Origin: Usnea hakonensis
Lineage: Eukaryota; Ascomycota; Lecanoromycetes; Lecanorales; Parmeliaceae
Assembly: GCA_013423325.1 (NCBI GenBank)
Contig: BLJB01000123.1
Coordinates: forward strand, 81,935-145,934
Reading direction: 5' to 3'
DNA length: 64,000 nt
This document shows, in pieces, positions 1-9,713 of this stretch. Position 1 is the first letter of the stretch, and the number at the start of each line of letters is the position of its first letter. Below the pieces are notes generated by a model. That model was not told the origin of the DNA. It saw only the letters and a program-made list of their open reading frames with translations, and ran no database searches. Both the position numbers and the translations under genes were made by a program.

Positions 1-567
1 TTGCTTGGCTCTCCTCAAGTGCAGCTATATATAGCTCCAAATTGTGCTTGCAGGCGGACAACTTGTTCAAAATGGGTCCTACGTACTGCAACAAAACAAC
101 TTTGGGCGCACGCTTTCTATTTGTCCTAGCATATGTGCGGAAGCGCCATGGAACTCCGGGCCTAAATCTGCGCAGCTTGCATGACCTACGAGCTGTCCGA
201 ACCAGACCGCCTCCCGCACGAGCAGAGCAGTTGACAGCCATCCAGGTGTAATAGCTGCAGCGGGAAGGGTAGTCCCGGTGGTGAGATTGTGATCATGTGA
301 CCTGAAGTTGGTGCGGAGGAAAAGCCATGATTCGCTCACTCCGCATATTGACCTATTACCCACGTAGCGCTGTTCCCTCTTTTCCGTTGATGTGCGTCTT
401 CCTGCTCCGTGTGTTGGCATGATGTCGTCTGACATCCTATTCCTGTCCTTTTGCCTTGACATTCGACGCACTTTCATCCCCGCCTCTACAGTACCATCTG
501 CACCAAATGATTGACGTCTGCGCCAACTTTGTCCTTTCTTTATAAGCTCGATGTCCTGTTTGTGTCG
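1..567. other. Intergenic, no supported gene
   Basis: Short open frames exist on both strands here but none resembles a known family or has paired splice signals. The last part (about 480-567) is the probable leader of the F-box gene that follows. I see no RNA gene or repeat. Confidence 0.5.
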
Positions 568-2148
568 ATGGCGAACATTCAGAAGCTCTCAAATGAGATC
601 CTCAATGCAATCCTCATCAATATCGAGTCGGTGTCTCAAAGATGCGTCAGCGTTGATCGGAGAGAATATCTCTCAGTTGAAAGCTTTCGGCTCCCTAACC
701 CTCCGTTGCCATCCCAAGCGCAAGACATCGCAAACTTCAGACTTACCTGTCGACGATTTGCAGATTTAGGGATTTCCTATCAGTTTACCAGAGTCACTCT
801 TCGTTTCTCGTCCCGAGGTTTTCGGAGATTGGACGACATTTGTAGCAATGGCCATCTTGTACGACACGCGCGGAAGTTCAGCTACCTGGTTCCACTCTTC
901 TACGGTAACAGTGATCTACTCGGCATACCAAATGGTCGGTGAGCTGACGGTGTCAAAGGCGGATCACAGGTTGGTGAAATACGTTCTTCGGCGCTTGAAA
1001 CCTTCGACCCTTTACACGCTGCGAGCTTACGAGCAAGAGAAAAAGATCAAACAAAAATACTACGATCCGGTGAAGATTTCCGTGTGCTGAAGAAAGCAAT
1101 GGCGGCATTCAAGACCCTTCAGCATGTACAGATCCTTCGTTTGACCGATGAAGCCGATCAGCGTCTCCTCAGATTTTTGGAACGAGATGCGTCAGATGCT
1201 GATCCTTTTGGACAACCCTTGGTAGACTTGAAATGGTCGCCAGCATGTTATCATGCCACGAGGACTATCGTTGAAGCCCTCATGTCCACAAATTCATCTT
1301 TCAATAAGTTTTCGGGTCCAATGATGAGCCCTCAGAGCATGCTAGCTGTTCAAAGGAGCATTCCCCAGACACTCTATTCGCTTGCATCTGGTCTCACTTG
1401 TCTTGAATTACATTTTGAGGACGGTGAAGATCTCAACACAAGGGTTCAAGAACTCTCGGGCCTTTTCAGGGGCGTATTCTCGGCAGCCAAGAATCTACAG
1501 GCTGTGCATATCGGATTTCCTTCCCGTACGCCGTTAGACTTGAATCTCGAAGACATTTTTCACGAGATCAAATGGGATAAGCTTCGTGCTTTTGGCATTC
1601 AAGCTTGTCGATTGGAAGCAAGGGAGATTATTCGGCTCGCCCGACGACATAGCAAAACACTTCGGGGCCTGCGCCTGCGCGATGTGCTCCTCAAAGAGAA
1701 TAGCATGTGGAAAGACGTTCTGCAAATGCTTCGTACAGAGATGGAACAGCTGGACTGGGTCAGTCTCCGTCGAATTGACTATTCAAATCATTTCGATGCT
1801 TCTTGGGAGGGCAGTATGGAGGTTCCTGATGACATAGCTTTTGGGTCCAGCGATAGTGACGCCGAAGAGGACTTCCCTACCCATCTCAGCGATGATGACT
1901 TCGATGATAACAGTGACGATAATTCAGATGAGAGCAGTAATGCCGACACCGACCACGGTCCTGACGCAAACGAATTTGCTTTGTCGCCTGACACACCAGC
2001 CTCGTTACCTTTCTGCACATGTTCAAACAGTTTGCATTCGCTCAACGCAGACAATTTAGGGGACAACGGCCACTATGTGACTTATCTCCAGCGGAAGATG
2101 TGGGAAAAATGGGTCATCGGCAGTTACTGTTCAGAGCACTCAAGTTAG
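568..2148 (+). CDS. F-box domain protein
   Basis: Probable substrate adaptor of an SCF ubiquitin ligase. Two exons, 568-904 and 959-2148, about 508 residues. The N-terminus (IQKLSNEILNAIL, then LTCRRFADLG near residue 60-75) is a typical F-box. The ATG at 568 sits just before the domain; an in-frame ATG at 511 would add 19 residues. The frame meets a TGA at 940, but a 54-nt intron (GTAACA at 905, CTGAC branch point at 944-948, AAG at 956-958) removes it and keeps phase, so I read the gene as intact. The middle shows weak leucine-rich helices (FKTLQHVQILRLTDE), a form common in fungal F-box proteins. Around residues 405-445 lies a strongly acidic Asp/Ser tract. Family assignment is from the F-box only; the substrate is unknown. 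Confidence 0.75.
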
Positions 2149-2370
2149 TTCTGTGAAGTAGACATTATCCGTCCATTTCCTGGCGTACAACACCCACTTT
2201 CCGTAGATGAGACTCGGGCTTATGTTTTGCGGCCAGAATCTGACGTGTGACGTGGAAACAACGGAGGGCGGAGAAATATCTCAATCAACGTTTTCAAGTT
2301 GTTCGGTAGGTAGCAATTACTAAAGAAGCAACTGGACACAAATATCTCAAGGATATGCCGAATCCCATAG

Positions 2371-2967
2371 TCACTCATCTCTCCTACTCCAAGTCTGTAG
2401 GTTTTCTACGATAGGAAATCGCCCACTTCTTGTTATGATCCATTCCACCTCTTCATCTCCATCATTGACTTCCTGATGCTCAGCATGGGCGGGAATCAAC
2501 GCGAAGTCTCCCTTTTCCAAGATTTGTCTCTTATTCCCTCCTTCTGAAATCACTGCGCCTCGTCCCCGCACGCAGTAAACGACGGTATCTTCTACGCAAA
2601 AGTCCGATTCAGCATTGCTTATTCCAGGTAGGAAACGGAGTTGCAAGACATGCTTCGGGAGTATAAAGTAGCTCTTACTCCCAAAACATGTCTTACGACT
2701 CACATTCATTACAATGTAGGAAGAAGCAGCTGGGAAATGTACGTACGGGAGCCGTGATGATGGACAGCCGAGGAAGAATGGGGTTTGGCAATCATGACTG
2801 CAAGACTGAGCCTATGTCCTCGTGATGTGGATTTTGCAAGGTAAGAGACCAGACGCGCTAAGGCTATCCGACTTGTCAATGATTGCACCTTGCCTGATCA
2901 TGCCCTCCGTCTGTCCCGTGCTTGTGTGGAGCTCAGAGGCTTTGGTGACTTGGACCGGAGCGGCCAT
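2371..2967 (-). CDS. Small cupin-domain protein
   Basis: Single-domain cupin of about 129 residues in three exons: 2850-2967, 2747-2797 and 2371-2591. Introns are 2798-2849 (52 nt) and 2592-2746 (155 nt, GTACGT donor, GTAG acceptor). Exon 1 begins MAAPVQVTKASELH and leads to GMIRQGAIIDKSD. Exon 2 gives KPHSSSAVHHHGS with the metal-ligand histidines of cupin motif 1. Exon 3 gives DTVVYCVRGRGAV, GDFALIPAHAEHQEVND and the end of the barrel. Skipping the longer open frame inside intron 2 joins HHHG directly to QDTVVY, as expected for the fold. Cupins of this size bind a metal and may be isomerases, dioxygenases or non-enzymatic; the substrate cannot be told. It is divergent from the acyl-CoA dehydrogenase fusion gene, with a MITE between them. 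Confidence 0.8.
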
Positions 2968-3190
2968 TCTTGGATGATGTTTGATTTCAACCTTCTCTCC
3001 AAGCTGGCAAAAGTTAATGAAGAGGCAATGTACTGGAGTAGTATGTGAACCTTGGAATAAGAATAATGAGAGATGAACTAATGACTACCAAAAATGACTG
3101 ACGACATTTATAAGTCTAGAGTCTAGACTCCAACCCGCCAAAAGGCAAAAGTAAAAGCTGAGCCGAGGCCCGATGTTACAGCCCGCTGTA
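2968..3190. promoter_or_regulatory. Promoter side of the cupin gene, left of the MITE
   Basis: Non-coding interval from the cupin start to the MITE. It holds a palindromic GTCTAGAGTCTAGAC-like stretch near 3115-3131. The last two bases (TA, 3189-3190) are one copy of the MITE target duplication. Confidence 0.4.
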
Positions 3191-3649
3191 TTTAGCATGC
3201 TCAAAAAAAATGCAATTTCTTGGCACACGCATTCTCTACACCCCCCGCCTGATTTGGTATATAAAACCTACCAAAAATCAAAAATTTGTTGTGAAATTAC
3301 TCTCTATAGCTCGTAGTACTCGAATTATAAAGAATACTACTTATTTTATACTTGGTATCGCTTTTTAAGTCAGTATCAGGCTCGGCCTAGGGTTTGCAGC
3401 TAAGAAGCGCAATACCCTACGCCATTTTTAGGCCTCTGAACAGTCAGCCGGTAAATTATATAGAAATCGGACTAAAGCTTCTCAAAATCGTCTTAAATAG
3501 GCGTGAAAAGTAATTAAGATATTCTAAGTAGTAAGTCAGTAGATTTTAAGTATAAATTATCAATTTTCGGTGGTTTAATATACCAAATCAGGCGGGGGGT
3601 GTAGAGAGTGCGTGTGCCAAGAAATTGCATTTTTTTTGAGCATGCTAAA
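3191..3649. mobile_element. MITE with 72-bp terminal inverted repeats
   Basis: A 459-bp element flanked by TA on both sides (3189-3190 and 3650-3651). Its ends are inverted repeats: 3191-3262 matches the reverse complement of 3578-3649 over 72 bases with one mismatch (T at 3232 against C). Each end starts TTTAGCATGCTC, runs through an A8 tract and TTTCTTGGCACAC, and ends in CACCCCCCGCCTGATTTGG. The interior has no coding capacity. TA target duplication and long repeats fit a non-autonomous Tc1/mariner-type element. A related left end lies at 62537. The near identity of the two arms, and an interior that still contains CpA and TpG, suggest a fairly young copy that escaped RIP, perhaps because it is short. 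Confidence 0.9.
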
Positions 3650-3985
3650 TACGAAAGTCACGAGGGGCACTTTCACGAATCCACCATCATTCACCAACTA
3701 TAATTCTTCCTGCTAAGACATATTGGAAAGTACCTGCAGCAAGTCAATCGAGCTCACATGGCTGTGACTACTCTCTACATGCATCCGTGATTCTGTGGAG
3801 AATTTAGCTTACTTTGTGGATTTACCGACTTACTTCCGGCCGAGGCATTCTTCTTCTTGTCTTTGTCTCCACAATCGCCATTTAACTAAACAACATTATC
3901 TTATTCTCTTACCTATATCTCTTCCTCTCACTCTACCTTCCACCCCTCGAGTACACCATATCATTGTTTTCACTCCCCCTTCACA
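3650..3985 (+). promoter_or_regulatory. Upstream region and CT-rich leader of the acyl-CoA dehydrogenase fusion
   Basis: No coding feature. From about 3895 to 3980 the + strand is rich in C and T (CTCTTACC, CTTCCTCTCACTC, CACTCCCCCTTCAC), the usual leader pattern just before a fungal start codon. The ATG at 3986 has the context CACAATGTC. Confidence 0.5.
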
Positions 3986-5879
3986 ATGTCTAAGATCCTT
4001 TCTAAAGACCAAGTTGCGAGCCACAAGACGAAAGACGATCTCTGGTTAGCATAGAAACCTACGCCGCTTTCGACCCCGTCCTGACTTGGTTTCATATAGG
4101 GTCATTGTTGATGACGACGCTTACGACTTAACCAAGTTCCAAGAAGAACATCCAGGAGGCCAGAAAAGTAAGCACCTTCTGCACCCGCCCCTAATTTGGG
4201 CAATTGTTGATCCGCTGTATTCCAGTCCTCCAGCGGGTAGCCGGCAAAGATGCTTCAAAGCAATTCTGGAAGTACCACAATGAGAGCATCCTCAAGAAAT
4301 ACAAGGGTCAACTACAGGTCGGATCACTTGACAGCAAGAAGCAAGAAGCCCCCCCTCCTACTCCACCTGCAACACCGCCGCCAGCAGAGACAAAGACCGA
4401 GACCAAGGAGAAGGTAAAGCCTCAAGCTGAGTTAGGAACCGTTGCTCCAGTCCCAGGGAAAGATGTGGAAGAGTTAAAAGAGTCAATGGATCCATACGGC
4501 GCTCTGATACCCTATGCGGATCCATCGTGGTATCAAAGTGTACGCCAAATTCCCTTCAATTAAACATGTCCTTGCCTGACTTATACCTCTAGTACCACTC
4601 TCCCTATTTCAATGAGACCCACGCTGCTCTCCGTGCTGAAGTTCGCGAATGGGTTGACAGCGAGATCGAACCTAACGTCACTGAATGGGATGAAGCTAAG
4701 AAAGTGCCTGACAAGATATATAAACAGATGGGCGAGCGCGGCTACTTGGCAGGTCTGATGGGCCTACACAAATACCCTACCAATTACACCGATCATCGAA
4801 TAAAGAGCGTGAAGCCTGAAGATTGGGACCTCTTTCACGAATTGCTAGTGACGGACGAGATATCGAGAGCAGGTAGCGGTGGTCTCGTATGGAATCTTAT
4901 TGGAGGATTCGGCATCGGATGCCCTCCATTGGTCAAGTTCGGCAAGAAGCCTCTGGTCGATCGGATATTACCCGGCATTTTAAATGGTGACAAGAGAATA
5001 TGTTTAGCTATAACGGAGCCAGATGCTGGAAGTGATGTTGCCAATCTGACTTGCGAAGCGAAGCTTACTGAAGATGGCAAGCACTACATTGTCAACGGCG
5101 AGAAAAAATGGATCACCAACGGTATCTGGTGCGATTACTTTACAACTGCGGTCCGAACTGGTGGTGAAGGCATGAACGGTGTATCCGCACTACTTATTGA
5201 GCGTGAGCACGGTGGTGTCAGCACCAGAAAGATGGATTGCCAGGGTGTATGGGCTAGTGGAACCACATATGTGACCTTCGAGGACGTCAAAGTACCGGTG
5301 GAGAATCTGTTAAGCAAAGAGAATCAAGGCTTTAAAGGTATTTGTTGCTCACTTTTAGAACGACAACGCTGACAGAGGTCTTTAGTTCTTATGACAAATT
5401 TCAACCACGAGCGGATAGGTATAATAATCCAATGTCTCCGTTTCTCCCGTGTTTGCTACGAAGAGTCGGTCAAGTACGCTCACAAGCGGCGTACTTTCGG
5501 CAAGAAGCTCATCGACCACCCTGTGATTCGCCTCAAGCTTGCACACATGGCCCGGCAAATCGAAGCCTCTTATAATTGGATGGAAAATCTGATCTACCAG
5601 TGCAACGTTATGGAAGATACCGAGGCCATGTTGAAGCTTGGTGGTGCTATAGCGGGGTTGAAAGCCCAGGCCACCGTAACCTTTGAATTTTGTGCTAGGG
5701 AGGCAAGTCAGATATTTGGAGGACTCAGCTACAGCCGTGGTGGTCAAGGGGCTAAGGTCGAGAGATTATACCGTGACGTCCGAGCTTACGCGATCCCAGG
5801 TGGCAGCGAGGAGATCATGCTGGATCTTAGCATTCGACAAGCACTGAGGGTGCACAAGGCTCTAGGAATGAAGTTGTAG
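3986..5879 (+). CDS. Cytochrome b5 / acyl-CoA dehydrogenase fusion protein
   Basis: Flavin enzyme for the alpha,beta-dehydrogenation of an acyl-CoA, fused to an N-terminal haem-binding domain. Five exons: 3986-4044, 4100-4167, 4226-4539, 4593-5337, 5386-5879; 559 residues; introns of 48-58 nt with matching phases. Residues 1-75 form a cytochrome b5-like domain (DDDAYDLTKFQEEHPGGQK, with HPGG bearing a haem-ligand His; then AGKDASKQFWKYHN). A Pro/Lys-rich linker near 90-130 follows. The rest is acyl-CoA dehydrogenase: YHSPYFNETHAALR at its start, ITEPDAGSDVANL and WITNGIW for FAD and substrate binding, and a C-terminal helical domain with YAHKRRTFGKKL and IYGGSEE-like IPGGSEEIMLD. The substrate and compartment are not clear; the end GMKL is not a classical peroxisomal SKL signal. 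Such fusions are known in fungi. Confidence 0.92.
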
Positions 5880-6261
5880 GGGCATGATACGTGTACACTG
5901 GTGTTTCCCGGTCTTCCGTGGTCGATTTTTTGGTTTCAGGGTAGAGCAGTCAATATATAGCGAGTACGTACTGGAAATCGTGCCACTTACGTCGAGGCTA
6001 TATACAAGGAGTCTCATACTCAATTTGAATGTCAATACTGAGATGATGCTTGCGATTCTCTTACGACCCTAGGGTAAAGCTTGGGAGTTTCACAACCTGT
6101 CAGATTATAAAGCCCTTAGGGCATGTGGGCAGCGCTTATACTTGCCGCAAAAGGGTGACATCGGAGGGCGGATGTACTTAGGTCCGAGTTTGGATACTTT
6201 GATGTGCCCTTCAAGCGCAACTTATCTCTCCCACCCTCTTGTCGACTTCCCTCCCACGACG
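5880..6261. other. Intergenic between the acyl-CoA dehydrogenase fusion and the PQ-loop gene
   Basis: 3' flank of the upstream gene and promoter of the next, both on the + strand. Open frames here have no family support. A CT-rich leader (about 6215-6258) precedes the ATG at 6262. Confidence 0.45.
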
Positions 6262-7237
6262 ATGAATACCCTTCGCACCACTTTCCAACCGCTCACCCAC
6301 TCCTTGCCCGCCCCCGTCCGCGATTTCGGCATCTCCCTCATTGGTCCTGACTGCTATAAGAAACTCATCCTCGACATTGACCTCACGTCCACACAGTGCC
6401 TGAAGCTCGGGGTCTCCAAAGCTCTCGGTGTCGCTACGGTCGCCGGCGCTTCTGTTGTGAAAGTGCCTCAGATCATCAAACTCCTCAACTCACAATCTGG
6501 GGCTGGAATTTCCTACCTCTCCTACGCCCTCGAAACCTCCGCGCTGTTGACTACCTTGGCCTATAGCGCGCGCAATGGCTTTCCGTTCAATACCTATGGA
6601 GAAACGGCGATGATCGCTGCGCAGAACGTCGTCATTAGCCTGTTGGTGCTAAGATATACTGGTAAGACGGTTCTGGCCGCCGTCTTTGTGGCAGCTCTGG
6701 CCTCGGGGGGGTATTCGTTGTTCAATGAGAGCGTGATCGATATGCAGACCTTGACTTATGTGCAAATGGGAGCGGGACTGCTGGGAGTAGCGTCGAAGTT
6801 GCCACAGGTCTGGACGATTTACAGTGAGGCGGGCACTGGACAGTTGAGTGCTTTTATGGTAAGCGAGGGTTGTGAGGTCTAGGTTCCGATACGGACGAGA
6901 GCTGATTTGCCATTGTGATATAGGTCTTCAACTACCTTTTTGGAAGTTTGACGAGGATATATACAACTTTGCAGGAGGTGGATGATAAATTAATTCTTTA
7001 CGGGTTCGTTGGAGGCTTCGTCCTCAACTTAGTCTTGGCTTTTCAAATGGTAGGTTCCCTGGGAAAGGATCCGAAAGGGGAAGTCAGTATTAACAGTTAT
7101 AGGTATACTATTGGAACAGTCCAGCAACAGCACCGCATGCAGGAGAGATGGGCCAGAAACCAGCCGAGATAGCTATGGGCTCCAGCACTGGAGCTTCGAC
7201 CAAAGGCAAGGGACCCACAACCCGCCGCAGAGGATAG
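6262..7237 (+). CDS. MPDU1: PQ-loop membrane protein, MPDU1-like
   Basis: Homologue of mannose-P-dolichol utilization defect 1, an ER membrane protein needed for use of dolichol-linked mannose and glucose in glycosylation. Three exons: 6262-6858, 6924-7049, 7103-7237; 285 residues; both introns are phase 0 with GTAAGC/GTAGGT donors and TAG acceptors. Two PQ-loop motifs are visible: VVKVPQIIKLLNSQSGAGIS near residue 72-92 and ASKLPQVWTIYSEAGTGQLS near 178-197. Seven hydrophobic segments fit the family. The C-terminal tail after NSPATAP is hydrophilic, with a run of Lys/Arg (GKGPTTRRRG) that could act as an ER retrieval-like signal. Length is close to that of the family (about 250-300). The role is inferred from family; other PQ-loop transporters are the main alternative. 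Confidence 0.88.
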
Positions 7238-8368
7238 CTTAGGCTGGTAGTGCCCCTAATTAATAGTCCCATATCATCTTCCATGACCGCCATCCACCAT
7301 CGCGTTGAATATCATCATCTTCGCCCACTTGGCTCCAACACCACTCACATCTCACGCTCTCTGACACCCCTCATCTGCAACAAGGCTCCCACTTCTAATT
7401 CCAACAACAGGCCTCACGTTTCCCCACTTCGGATTGCCCAGTACCGCTATTCCACCAAACTACAAGCCATCTAATGCCCGCAACTCCAACATCTCCTCCG
7501 TTGGCTAGCCAGCCCGCCATCTTCTCCGATCAATGCATTTCTTTGTTGAACCCTACCCCTTCATCTTGACCTTGCGCCAACACAAGTAAGCGCACAGCGA
7601 TTTCCCACCCCCCCTTCCTTTCCTGCCAATGTCTATCTCGTCCACGCTTCTTGGCGCTTCACGCTGCCAGTCTGGCATTATGTCTGCACGGCCGAGGTGA
7701 CGGGAGCTGGCCAGAGGATCTTTGCGGTGATGAAGCTATTTGCTTGGGAAGGCAAGCAGCCGCGCTCTGTATTAGACTTCGGTGCTGAGACGAGCAGGAG
7801 GTCGGCTGCACCTGACGAAGGGCCTGCTCTTCTGTTTGAGTATTCGATCACCTTGTTCTTTGCTCAGAGTTGGAAATCGGAAATAGAAGTGCGCAGATAT
7901 ACTTAAGGAGGTGGCGTGAGCAACAAGCGGCGCAGGGCCACGGTGAATTTAGTCAGGCAGCGGGAATTGACTGTGGATCGCTTTGTCAGGGATGGAGCAA
8001 CGTCTGGCTGTAGAGAATGTTTTGAGAGGGGGTTGTCGATGTCTGTACCGGTTGGCAAAGAGCTTGGAGCCGGAGATGTCTAGCAACGGCAAAGGTAAAG
8101 GATCTGGAAAGCAGCGAGTCAAAGACTCCGATGAGGGTGGTATACATACTTAGAGGAGTGTGTCATAGAATGTGTCTTTTGAAAGGCACAGACGGTTTCA
8201 TGATGATTATATCTCGTCCGTTTGTAAATCGTCGGATTTCCTGAGAAGCCTCTGATCGCACTTCAACGCCTTGGGTATCTCCATTGCTATGCATCGTGCC
8301 AGTCATTGCCTGGACTTTGGAGAAAGATCAAAAGTAGTCGGTATGATCGTGGAGGTGTCCCTTCATCG
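7238..8368. other. 1.1-kb interval between convergent genes, nothing certain
   Basis: Lies between the 3' ends of the MPDU1-like gene (+) and MED8 (-). It holds short frames, for example 7697-7906 (+), without recognisable domains and without paired splice signals giving a longer protein. Long 3' untranslated regions or a non-coding transcript are possible. I see no repeat or RNA gene. Confidence 0.4.
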
Positions 8369-9160
8369 TCACTTCTTCGGCTCTTCCCCCCTCACCAAGA
8401 ATCTCAATATATCATCCATCGCCAAAAACTTTCCTGCCCTCTCTTCAACCTTCTCACTTTCACTGCCCTCCGGCCCCGCCGCCCCAGAAACACCTCCCAT
8501 ATCCTCCTCCGCACCCTCTTCCTCCTCACTCTCCTCATCCCTCAACCCCGTCACCACATTCTCAATCCCAGCTTCCACCTCCGCAAGAGTATAGTCCCCA
8601 CCCCACTCATGCTTCCTCGCCTGCTCATTCGCCGTAATCCCCGCCCATTCCCACAACTCTCTAATCTCGTCCCGTCCTCTTCCCCCATACTCTTGACCCA
8701 CTTCCTCTCCCGCTGAACGACCTTCTTCGACCCAATCTTCAACATGTGGCTCGAGTTTCTTGCGCAGTAGCTGATTGAGGATGGGCTCCTGTTCACGGCC
8801 GGGGTATGATGGTACGGGGTAGGCGACCAGAGAAGAGAGGAGCGGGGCGTGGGTGGTCAGGTGGGCGGAGACGGAAGCGAGGTTTTGGGAGATTATTTGG
8901 GAGAGGGAGTGGAGGGAGGACCTGGAGGGCTTTTAGCTACTTTTATCTTCATATTTCATGGTACTGTGGATGAAGAGAGAAGAAAGTGAGAATCATGCGG
9001 CTGTCTGTATGTTGTCAAGGGGATTGCCGGCTTACCACGGTGGGAGAGGCTCTACGCTGTGGATCTGGTGTTGCAAGGATGCCAGGGAGCTGGAAAGCTG
9101 AGCGAGGCGCTGCCGGGTCTGTTCTAGGATTCTGATGTCCTGACTTGATAATGTTGCCAT
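8369..9160 (-). CDS. MED8: Mediator complex subunit 8
   Basis: Head-module subunit of the Mediator co-activator that links transcription factors to RNA polymerase II. Two exons, 9036-9160 and 8369-8921, joined over a 114-nt intron (GTAAGC donor, CCAG acceptor); 225 residues. The N-terminus reads LEQTRQRLAQLSSSLASLQ and, across the splice, PLPPWSSLHSLSQIISQNLA, the helical Med8 start. Then come LVAYPVPSYPGREQEPILNQ, LLRKKLEPHVEDWVEEG and EWAGITANEQARKHEWGG. An acidic stretch (ESEEEEGAEED) precedes the conserved C-terminal amphipathic peptide MDDILRFLVRG, the segment that in yeast docks on the Med18/Med20 pair. The match along the whole length makes the call firm. Confidence 0.93.
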
Positions 9161-9713
9161 TTTCGCATTTGGCGCGTTTACTTTGTAATGGCTTGGTACC
9201 GTATTCGTACGAGGGGACGAGTAGACGACTGTAGAGACGAGTAAAAACTTACTTCGTATTTCTCCACGATCTTAGGTCTGTCTCTATTTCAGAAAGATTT
9301 TTAGTACTTGGAAAAAAATTGTCGGTACTTAAGAATGAGGTTGTTGTAGAAGTCCTTGATCAGGTATTTCCGCCGACTGGGGTGCTTTCACGGGTGTTAA
9401 AGAAACAGACTGGTGTTTGATCTGACCAATGCGTACGACTACGCTTTATCTGCAGAGGTCATCGGCTGTCAAATATCCATCTAGCCATCAATGGACTTGA
9501 ACAATGGGTTTGATAATTGCAAAAGTTAGATATATCCGTGATCCCAATGTCGATACTCCAAGTGACAAGAGCGAGATCAGTGAGTGTTTGGCTCTTCTGT
9601 AATTACTGCTATGCTATTGTACAACGCACTTGCTTATTTAGTCTTGCCCGAGGCTATCAGCAGGTGGGCAACCGACGATCAGAAGACAAAAAGACGACGG
9701 TCGAGAGCGCTTC
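9161..9713. other. Intergenic between MED8 and RPN2
   Basis: Promoter of MED8 (- strand) and 3' flank of RPN2. No supported gene, RNA or repeat. Open frames at 9517-9717 and 9584-9898 run into the antisense of RPN2 and are not real. Confidence 0.45.

Noticed and set aside
940..942. In-frame TGA suggesting the F-box gene is a pseudogene
   Set aside because: A 54-nt intron with donor, CTGAC branch point and acceptor removes it and keeps the frame.
2592..2709. Upstream part of the open frame of the cupin exon 3 as coding sequence
   Set aside because: Splicing it out joins HHHG to QDTVVY as the cupin fold requires, and exons 1 and 2 supply the true N-terminus.
3300..3560. Possible gene inside the MITE
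   Set aside because: Stops in all frames and no domain; the element is non-autonomous.
7697..7906. 69-codon + frame (MKLFAWEGKQPRSVLDFG)
   Set aside because: Looks slightly protein-like but has no start context, no splice partners and no known family.
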